A stretch of DNA of 64,000 bases from an uncultured Chlorobiaceae bacterium (GTDB lineage: Bacteria; Bacteroidota; Chlorobiia; Chlorobiales; Chlorobiaceae): contig CAIRXW010000013.1 in the NCBI GenBank assembly GCA_903882665.1, positions 1 through 64,000 on the forward strand. The letters run 5' to 3'. Numbering within the stretch: the first letter of the stretch is position 1; the number at the start of each line of letters is the position of its first letter. A program made the position numbers and the translations under genes. The notes under the pieces were generated by a model, which was given only the letters and a program-made list of their open reading frames with translations, had not been told where the DNA came from and searched no databases. Positions 58,101-64,000 of this stretch are shown here, one piece after another.

Positions 58101-59522
58101 GACCTCGTGCAACGGAAAGAAGATGCAGAAGCGACGGTCAATCTCTCTACCACGCTTTACACCCTTCTCAACATGCTCGGCAAGCCGCGCCTGCTCAAGC
58201 GAATAGGAGAGGTGCGCGACGCCGCTGTAGCAACAATGGGGAACTCATGGAATCACGCACGCTTCGAGGCAATGCGCACCCGCATCCAGCAAAAGCTTGG
58301 CGCTGGCCGTTTGCAAGAGTCGTTTGATGGCGCACAAGCGCTGCTCCAGCATGCCAATTCAGCAAGAGAAGAGGCCTATCCCGAAGCCGGTTACGATCTG
58401 GCAATGGCCCGCTTGCTTCTGGCCAGAGTGCTGAACACTGCTGGCGCTTCGGAGCAGGCATTGCCCCTGCTGGAGGAGGCTCGCCAGAAATTCCAAGCTG
58501 TCGAAAAAAAAGAGCCCGGCAGAGGCGCTGAAAGAATGGTGTTGGCTTGCCTCACGAACAAAGGCGACGCTCTTCTCCATCTGGGTCGGCTCGACGGAGC
58601 GGCTGCGGCTTATGAAGAGGCTATTCACCGCGATGAGCAACTTGGTAACGAACGAGGTGTCGCTGTCAACAAGGGTCAGCTTGGAACTGTCCGCAAGGAT
58701 CAGAGGCGTTATCCAGAGGCATTGCTGGCTTACGAAGAGGCTCGCAAACTGTTCAAGCAGTTGGAAGAACCAGGCTCTGTCGCCACGATTTGGCATCAGA
58801 CGGGAATGGTCTATCGGATGATGGACAAGCCAGAAGCCGCTGAGGATGCCTATCGCCAATCGCTTGCGATTAAAGTGCAAGTTGGCGATGTTGCCGGGCA
58901 GGCGAGTACGCTCGGTCAACTGGGAAACTTGTACAACTATGTGCTTGATCGTCTGGAAGAGGCCGCCACTTTTTACCGGCAGGCTGCAAACAAGCATGTC
59001 GAGGTTGTCGATGCTGCAAACGAGGGTCGCGACAGGAGCAATCTCGGTGAAACCCTCCTCAAGCTTCGCCGCCTCGACGAAGCACGAATGGAAATCCTCC
59101 GGGCGATAGAATGCAAATCACAGTTTGGGCATGCTACTGAACCGTGGAAAAGCTGGACCACCCTCGCCGACATCGAGAGCGATGCAGGAAACACCATTGC
59201 GGCTGCGGAGGCAACGAGAAAGGCCATCGACTGTTACCTTGCCTACCGCCGCGACGGCGGTGAAAATCACTACGACGATGGCCGAATTGCCCTTGCCGTA
59301 ACCCAACAATTGCTTGCCGCTGATCCGACTACTGCTGCATCGCTCCTAAAGCAACAGATTCCGCACTTCGGAGCCGCTGGATTCGGTGTCTTCATCCGAG
59401 CCCTCCAAGCGATCGCCACTGGCAGCCGCGACCAAACCCTCGCCGATGCCCCGGATTTGAGTCACACGATGGCTGCCGAAATCCTCCTCCTCATCGAAAC
59501 GCTTGTGACGCAGGGGCTATGA
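55131..59522 (+). CDS. TIR-CHAT-STAND NTPase-TPR protein (candidate anti-phage effector/sensor)
   Basis: 1463 residues from ATG 55131, preceded by AGGTAG; an ATG nine codons upstream lacks this site. The TIR domain (about 1-140, AKLFISHSSEDD) keeps the NADase glutamate E74 in the W70-x3-E74 motif. A beta-rich part (150-340) leads to a CHAT caspase-like domain (345-570) with H419 in VVHFDGHG and C472 in FLDACQSG. A STAND/NB-ARC ATPase follows, with P-loop GQGGEGKT (629-636) and Walker B LLVIDN (D710). Helical and TPR repeats occupy about 1080-1380. TIR, CHAT and STAND parts each occur in bacterial immune proteins. It is visibly GC-richer than its neighbours. Immune function is inference. Confidence 0.88.
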   Translation: MAKLFISHSSEDDGFVRDLRMTLADHGQAGWIDSRELRGGELLWPEIERAIEEASAYAVVVSPEALQSKWVGRELRHALEVQKQRGIKKFPVIPLSLNGTKLGVLEQFFGEEPVYISVSSGAGSVDAAMNAILVALGKRLPADVAPTPQPKAEPLEELVLELTDLKFFEQDGIRRASARAQLVYEPATSGQREVTSLQSWRFVSPIGPIEAEDLRWYLEQYATWPSGVSVIQERGRKVEMNLVTWGKLLHDAAMPLAYTSNVINAWMTISDRAGRRFSVYVDTKPVAGATKAEATAAQEAATLLLGLPWELLHNGDNYLFQGAKPTRIRRRLPNTNVLDVSVVSTPIRILLVTARPEDDSCGYIDHRASALPLVEAMESLPGLVKLHVLSPPTLPALCAELDRARDKKTPYHVVHFDGHGVYDPSVGLGGLCFEKPEDSAKLEHRRHVTVFTDDLGPLLRDHRIQLVFLDACQSGKAEKASESVASGLLKVGIASVVAMSHSILVESARRFVEAFYKALAGGKRVGDAMLAGQRCLKDDNFRGRIFGAGELQLEDWFVPMLFQEKSDPQLFTTAPARQTQDDFKAGLSARLGELPPTPETGFVGRSRELLALQRLLRSDEKERYAVVCGQGGEGKTALVAEFARWMVRSHQLRRAAFVSVELYNHAGAVLDALGRQLVRAEYSVATFENPEQAILPVERAIREEPTLLVIDNMESILLPPFLADTASDALSEDAKHELEAILQLCQRLNRNAIVIFTSREALPAPFDAVRNHRPLHQLDRNDAVKLVERTLNAAGGEAGASGDAAQEEIEQLVESVHSHARTLALLAPALQERGVDATRKSLVLLMAEMEKKFPCSREHSLFASVELSLRRMSEVNRERARVLGLFQGGVDLDVLRVMMEWEENDVVSLAAELFETGLATPNPYDHLTLNPALSPYLSEQMEAAEHEALTVRWIEAMGQYAEFLRQQQSQHIVVVATLTLLELPNLFALLDLVQRKEDAEATVNLSTTLYTLLNMLGKPRLLKRIGEVRDAAVATMGNSWNHARFEAMRTRIQQKLGAGRLQESFDGAQALLQHANSAREEAYPEAGYDLAMARLLLARVLNTAGASEQALPLLEEARQKFQAVEKKEPGRGAERMVLACLTNKGDALLHLGRLDGAAAAYEEAIHRDEQLGNERGVAVNKGQLGTVRKDQRRYPEALLAYEEARKLFKQLEEPGSVATIWHQTGMVYRMMDKPEAAEDAYRQSLAIKVQVGDVAGQASTLGQLGNLYNYVLDRLEEAATFYRQAANKHVEVVDAANEGRDRSNLGETLLKLRRLDEARMEILRAIECKSQFGHATEPWKSWTTLADIESDAGNTIAAAEATRKAIDCYLAYRRDGGENHYDDGRIALAVTQQLLAADPTTAASLLKQQIPHFGAAGFGVFIRALQAIATGSRDQTLADAPDLSHTMAAEILLLIETLVTQGL

Positions 59523-59557
59523 GGAGAGGCCGTGGCATCTCCTTACAATCCACATGG

Positions 59558-59599
59558 AATTACGCAGTAAGGGCACGCCATGGCGTGCCCCTGCGAATT
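59558..59599. repeat. 42-base palindromic element after the TIR-CHAT gene
   Basis: GGGCACGCCATGGCGTGCCC (59571-59590) is a perfect 20-base palindrome. It is extended by CGCAG/CTGCG and AATT/AATT arms with small bulges on the left side, so the whole region can form one long hairpin. No T-tract follows. It looks like a REP-type repeat unit, but no second copy was seen in this window. Confidence 0.65.
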
Positions 59600-59699
59600 G
59601 GTACAAACATTCAAAATTGGGGCAACCACCCGATATTGGCCCTCCTCACAGCCTCATCCGAAATCAACAAGCTCTGGATTTCATTTTCGCCAGGAAGAT

Positions 59700-60603
59700 T
59701 CAATGGCGTAGCCACTCCACCTCTATCCCGGCGATTGCAGCAGCCTCTTCATCACTCATTCCCTTCGCTACCAATCTTCTGGCAACTTCAAGTTTTCCTT
59801 TCTCAAGGCCCTGTTCAATGCCTATCTCAATCCCCTGCCTGATTCCTTCACCAATACCCTCTTCCTTGCCTTCCATACGGGCAAAGTCATAGTTTGTTTT
59901 GACATAGCTTGCCTGATCGCGCAGGGAATCCTGATAACTGTTATAGGCACGAAGCTCTTCGTCCGTCATGCGCAGCAGTGAAAACGACTCTTTTGCTTGC
60001 TGAATTCCCTTGGCTTTAAACTCATCCTTGATCTCTTCGTTCTTGAGAAAGTAGATCCACTCGTCAAGCGATGTTGTTGCTATGCGGTTGAAGTTGTTGA
60101 CCTTGATCAGGTAGTAATCGGGATAAATATCGCTTATCCGACTCTTGCCATACTGCTTCTGCTGGCGCGTGTCGAGTTCCAGTTTATCATGGTCATGGAT
60201 ACCCGTGAAGGTTGTGGTACCATGATAAATGTAGTCGGTGCCGTGGCCAAGATCGAAGTAGAGAATATTGACAGAGATAACCTTTATCAGTTTTGACCAG
60301 GCTTCGCCCTCCTTCTGATGTTCGGTGATGACACGTGACGTGCCATAGAGCATTCGCTGGAGGTAATCGTACTGCCGCTCAAACTGCACTTCGATAATGA
60401 TGATCTCGCCCTTGCTCTCCTTTACCTTGAGATCAACACGATTGAATTTGTCGTTTTTGCTTTCTTTGTTGCTTTCGCTTTCAAGAATTACCCAACAGTT
60501 CGCTTAAAAAGCCTTCAAGGATTTCAAAGTTGGCCTTGCTGCGCAGCAGGCGCTTCATCGCCCAGTCAAAGCTGATCAGTTTTCGGGGTGATCGAGGGTT
60601 CAT
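59700..60603 (-). pseudogene. frameshifted Rpn-family PD-(D/E)XK nuclease
   Basis: Translation from ATG 60603 gives 42 residues (start MNPRSPRKLISFDWAMKRLL) ending at a TGA just after SELLGNS. The family sequence then resumes in another frame (ILESESNKESKNDKFNRVDL...IIIIEVQFERQYDYLQRM) and runs to the stop at 59700. The join near 60490 therefore lacks a few codons and shifts the frame. The nuclease residues (Asp in RVDL, Glu in IEVQ) are upstream of the GTG at 60389, the first possible restart. The C-terminus keeps the usual repeat-like GIRQGIEIGIEQGLEKGK and SDEEAAAIAGI. Probably inactive. Confidence 0.8.
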
Positions 60604-60719
60604 GGCGTTACAGCTCACTGGTTACAAGTAAAAAAATATGCACAACCCATTCCGGGCACATTCCCACTGCTTCATAGTACGCTTTTTAAATTGTTTTAAA
60701 CAACAAAGCATCTATCACA

Positions 60720-63257
60720 TCAGTCCAATCTCTCTTTGCCCTTTTGTCGGAACCACCTGCCAATCACTCCCCCCACCACCATCATCAGCGCCACACCAAA
60801 AGCACCAAGCGATATCCATCGCCCTGTCTCAAACCCGCTTCGATCATAGTAAAACCTGACCTCCCTGCTGCCTGGCGGAACCACAACACCGCGCAACAGG
60901 CCGTTCACCTTCACCATTGAGGCTTCCCTGCCATCAACCGTTACCTTCCACCGCAAGGGGTAATAAATCTCGCTGACAACGAGAAATGCATCACCGGAAG
61001 CAGCAACCTTCACAACCATCGTTTCGGATGTTGCATCGAGCGATGTGATCGTTGCTGGTGCAAAATTTCTGGCTCCTCTCCAGAGTGAACCATCAACATA
61101 CGCCTCACCGGCAGGGGCCTGATCATCAAGGATGCGGGCAAAGAGCTCTTCATTGCTGTTTACACCAATGACCTGCCCGGCGAACCATGCTCTTGGTACT
61201 GTCTGCTGAAGCCGGTAGACAGAGGCGGCGACAGGGCCGCTTGCCAGTTGCAGGGAGCCGGTTTTGACCTGTTCAAAGGCGGGATGCGCGATGGGTTTTG
61301 GGCTGATGATGTAGCCAACATTGAGCATACGGAGAATATTGAGGCTTGCGAGGTTCTCTGTTTTTGCGAGAAACTCCTCATAGAGCTTGAGCTTTGCAGG
61401 ATGATAACCACCAACGGACTCGATACCGAAGAGGGCGAACTTGTTTTCCGTAAACAACTCTCCGGCGGGGTAGATTCTGAAAGGCCCTTTCTGTGCGGCA
61501 AGGTAGCGGGTAATGTCGTCGGGTTGAAAAGCGGGCTCTACTGTGCGGCTCTCGGCATAGAGCGGAGGACGCAGGGAGTCGGCGGAGGGATAGATAATCT
61601 GTATGTCCATCCAGACAAGATCCCCAAGCGCAAGGAGAAAAAGCAGCAGGCCGGTCATTTTGTGGGAGAGCTTGCCCTTGATGCTGAGCCAGAGTACCCC
61701 GGCGAAAAGAGATACCATGAGCAAGGCAATCCAGAGGCTCCCTGTCAGATTCTCCCAGCGCACTTTATTGACCATAAAGGCAAGGTCAAAACTGCCAACC
61801 TGCGGCTCGGGAAAAATTGAACGGAAAAAACTCTCAAGCGGCTGTTCAAAAAGAAGGAAGAGAAGCAGAGTGACGGCAAGAAACAGCGCTCCGATCCTGA
61901 TTGGTTTCAACAGCCACTTGGGCTGACGCTGAAGCAGATCATTGACTCCGGCGGCGGCAAGAAAAGAGATGATCAGGTAAAGCATGATGAGCGCCATGGA
62001 GGGCACCCTGAAGCGGCTGAAAAGAGGCGCGAAATGGAAAAAAAGATCGAAAATCGGACTGAAAAACCGGCCGAAAGAGAGTAGCAGCGCAAGCAGGAGG
62101 GCTGCAATAAAAAAACAGGTCATCGGCTCTTTTCTGCGCATAACGGTGCCCGCAACGGCAAGCAGCAGCACAACAATTCCTGCATAATGGGGAAAGTCGG
62201 TGAAGGGCATGAAGCCCCAGTAGGTCACTCCGCCAAATCCGAATGCCCCCGGAACAAGAAAAGTGAGCAGTTCCAGCGGGTGCATCGACCAAAGAGTAGC
62301 ATACTCCCACGCTGAACCAACGCCCTGTTCTGCCATCCCTCTCACGGAATACGCAGCATACTCGGAAGCGGGCAGGTAGATTGAGGCCGACATGGCAACA
62401 CCGCAACCCAACGCCAAAACCAATAACAAAACTCTTCGCAATGTCCCGTAGGGGCCACCCTTGTGGCTGCCCTCATCACCGCCTGAATAAACGCCCTCGT
62501 CCCCGTACCCACCTGCGCTTCCACCCCCACCACCGCCATCGCCCGGTACAACAGGAGGCCTCCCTGAAACAACCATATTTTTTGCTGGCAACCCGCGCCT
62601 GAAAACAAACAAAACAACAGCCAGCAACAACACAAGCATCCACGAATACCAGGCAATCTGCACATGTGAGCGCTGCAACTGAAACCCGGCAATGAGCGCA
62701 AGCATCCCCGCATCAAGAAGCCCTCCGCGCTGAATGAGCCGCATGGTTGCCCAGAGCATCCAGGGCATGTAGGCCACCGTCATGAGCTGGCTTCCGTGAC
62801 CGTGCACCAGCATGGCGGTCATGTAGGGATTGAGCATAAAAAGCGCTCCGCCAAACGGGGCTGCAAGGGTGGTCAGGCCATACTGGCGGAGAAAAAGAAA
62901 GACTCCCAAACCGGCAAAGGCAAGATGAAGCAGTTGCAGAACGATACCGTCGGTATGAAAGAGGTTGAAAACAACGTTGGGGTAATAGAGTCCACTGAGA
63001 TAGCTGAATGCCTCCACCGTCGGCATCCCCGAAAAGAGCCATGGCTGCCAGAGCGGGTAGGTGCCGGTTTGGGCCTGAAGCCGGTCAAGCGCCATCGTTG
63101 AAGCCTGGGGAATGAGGGAGTCGGGCGCAAGGAGAACCTTTGACTGAAACACAAGCGGATAAAAGAGCAACATCGCCAAAAGGGTATAGCCGCCAAAAAC
63201 AGCGAGCAACAGGAGAATCTTTTTCTTCACCGTGTTATTGATTTGGTTTCTTGTCAA
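60720..63257 (-). CDS. YfhO-family membrane protein with a glycine-rich insert
   Basis: 845 residues with about twelve hydrophobic helices and a large soluble C-terminal part ending in a final helix near 815. The early motif LFYPLVFQSKVLLAPDSLIP and the C-terminal LVVSEIYYPLRWKVTVDGREA are those of YfhO proteins, which are GT-C-like membrane proteins involved in glycosylation of cell-surface polymers. An insert at about 233-271 is nearly all Gly, Asp, Ser and Tyr. Its start overlaps the end of the flippase gene by 23 bases, so the pair probably acts in surface polysaccharide assembly. Confidence 0.82.
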   Translation of the reverse strand: MTRNQINNTVKKKILLLLAVFGGYTLLAMLLFYPLVFQSKVLLAPDSLIPQASTMALDRLQAQTGTYPLWQPWLFSGMPTVEAFSYLSGLYYPNVVFNLFHTDGIVLQLLHLAFAGLGVFLFLRQYGLTTLAAPFGGALFMLNPYMTAMLVHGHGSQLMTVAYMPWMLWATMRLIQRGGLLDAGMLALIAGFQLQRSHVQIAWYSWMLVLLLAVVLFVFRRGLPAKNMVVSGRPPVVPGDGGGGGGSAGGYGDEGVYSGGDEGSHKGGPYGTLRRVLLLVLALGCGVAMSASIYLPASEYAAYSVRGMAEQGVGSAWEYATLWSMHPLELLTFLVPGAFGFGGVTYWGFMPFTDFPHYAGIVVLLLAVAGTVMRRKEPMTCFFIAALLLALLLSFGRFFSPIFDLFFHFAPLFSRFRVPSMALIMLYLIISFLAAAGVNDLLQRQPKWLLKPIRIGALFLAVTLLLFLLFEQPLESFFRSIFPEPQVGSFDLAFMVNKVRWENLTGSLWIALLMVSLFAGVLWLSIKGKLSHKMTGLLLFLLALGDLVWMDIQIIYPSADSLRPPLYAESRTVEPAFQPDDITRYLAAQKGPFRIYPAGELFTENKFALFGIESVGGYHPAKLKLYEEFLAKTENLASLNILRMLNVGYIISPKPIAHPAFEQVKTGSLQLASGPVAASVYRLQQTVPRAWFAGQVIGVNSNEELFARILDDQAPAGEAYVDGSLWRGARNFAPATITSLDATSETMVVKVAASGDAFLVVSEIYYPLRWKVTVDGREASMVKVNGLLRGVVVPPGSREVRFYYDRSGFETGRWISLGAFGVALMMVVGGVIGRWFRQKGKERLD

Positions 63258-64000
63258 GAAAAGGCATGTACTTCAAGATAATTTCTCTCTCCTCCTCTTC
63301 CAACTTCAGGAGCAGCAGCAATGCCGTAAAGCTGCCAAGAGAGAAAAGTGCCCCAGCCGCAAGCCCGGCAAAGGATGGCAGGGTGAGCAGCCACGGGCGC
63401 AAGGCCATAAGGAGGAGCACAGCCGAGAGGCCTGCTGCAAGGGGTTTCCAGAGCGCATGACCGAAGGGGTGAATCTTCAGAATGCTGCGAATTTCAACAA
63501 GCCGAAGAGCGGAGAGCATCAAAAAGAGCAGCAGTGTGGCAAGGGCGGCGCCGTTCAGACCCATCCGCGGAATAAGGAGAAAATTCAGCGCAACCTGCAA
63601 GACGAGGGCAGCAAGAGCGTTGATAAGGCTGAGCCGCGCATGGCCGGTCATGGCAAGTATCGTTGCCGAAAGGCCGTAAGTGGCTTGCAGAAAGGAGGCG
63701 GCCGTCAAAAGAAGCAGTGCGACAACTCCGCCGGCAACAAAGCGGGCGCCGAAAAGCGAGAGCACCAGTTCGGGAAACACCATGAACAGTATGGCCGGCG
63801 GAATAACCACCGTAACAATCCATCGAGTCACCATCTTGTAAATCCGTCCTATTTCCGCGTTCTGCCTCCCCGCATGCAGTTCAGCAATCATCGGCGCAGC
63901 AATGCCTGCAAAGGCAAGGAGAACGGAGCGAATGAGCCCGGCCGTTCTGGCAGCAGGATGATAAAGACCTACCGTTGCCGTATCAGTAAGCATCCCGAGC
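63235..64000 (-). CDS. polysaccharide flippase (MATE/MOP superfamily), C-terminal part
   Basis: At least 255 codons, open to the window end; the first ATG inside (63993) is not necessarily the start. Six or seven hydrophobic helices are seen. AAPMIAELHAGRQNAEIGRIYKMVTRW and ILAMTGHARLSLINALAALVLQVALNFLLIPRMGLNGAALAT (core LNFLLIPRMGLNGAALAT) are typical of Wzx/MurJ-like polysaccharide exporters. The acidic end EEEREIILKYMPFLDKK is cytoplasmic. It would move lipid-linked glycans across the inner membrane. Confidence 0.85.
   Translation of the reverse strand, partial: LGMLTDTATVGLYHPAARTAGLIRSVLLAFAGIAAPMIAELHAGRQNAEIGRIYKMVTRWIVTVVIPPAILFMVFPELVLSLFGARFVAGGVVALLLLTAASFLQATYGLSATILAMTGHARLSLINALAALVLQVALNFLLIPRMGLNGAALATLLLFLMLSALRLVEIRSILKIHPFGHALWKPLAAGLSAVLLLMALRPWLLTLPSFAGLAAGALFSLGSFTALLLLLKLEEEEREIILKYMPFLDKKPNQ

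Overview
The window is chromosomal DNA from a green sulfur bacterium (Chlorobiota, Chlorobium/Pelodictyon type). The evidence is a complete dark-operative protochlorophyllide reductase set (bchN-bchB-bchL) with a BchJ-like V4R protein beside it, a flavoprotein of the sulfide:quinone oxidoreductase family, a Chlorobi-type glycogen synthase, and one very long str-S10-spc-alpha ribosomal cluster. Species cannot be fixed from the sequence alone.

Layout. 1-3147 is an accessory, AT-richer edge: the tail of an IS4-type transposase, an unknown membrane-anchored coiled-coil protein, a 151-bp element with 16-bp inverted ends, and a lone integron-type integrase. 3148-10330 holds a same-strand series read leftwards: a CsoR-family regulator with a persulfide-sensor-like (CstR-like) residue pattern and an ATACC-N7-GGTAT operator, a TolC-type channel, a drastically shortened adaptor lipoprotein, an RND pump, a small unknown protein and the SQR-like flavoprotein. 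10503-21303 is housekeeping: ndk, an AI-2E-type permease, rsmE, comF, a ROK kinase, lpxA, a DUF2723 glycosyltransferase, hemW, a GmhB-like phosphatase and glgA. 21429-29305 carries a Big_5 lipoprotein and bchJ facing the engB-purA-thiamine-binding-bchN-bchB-bchL run. 29450-32906 has cysS, a mannose-1-phosphate guanylyltransferase and rsmG.

32968-52842 is a single leftward ribosomal supercluster: rpsL-rpsG-fusA-tuf-(terminator)-rpsJ-rplC-rplD-rplW-rplB-rpsS-rplV-rpsC-rplP-rpmC-rpsQ-rplN-(tRNA-Gly)-rplX-rplE-rpsN-rpsH-rplF-rplR-rpsE-rpmD-rplO-secY-map-infA-rpmJ-rpsM-rpsK-rpsD-rpoA-rplQ. The tRNA-Gly(UCC) gene inside it, between rplN and rplX, is unusual.

52843-64000 is accessory again: a short-chain dehydrogenase overlapping an acetoacetate-decarboxylase-like gene; a GC-richer 1463-residue protein joining TIR, CHAT (caspase-like), STAND NTPase and TPR parts, which is the best candidate for an undescribed immune-type system; a long palindrome; a frameshifted Rpn/PD-(D/E)XK nuclease pseudogene; a YfhO-family membrane protein with a glycine-rich insert; and the C-terminal part of a polysaccharide flippase cut by the window end.

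The two most interesting loci are the TIR-CHAT-STAND-TPR gene and the CstR-like regulator/RND/SQR neighbourhood. The first suggests NAD- and protease-based abortive immunity; the second suggests sulfur-stress-controlled efflux and oxidation. Both functions are inferred from motifs and context.
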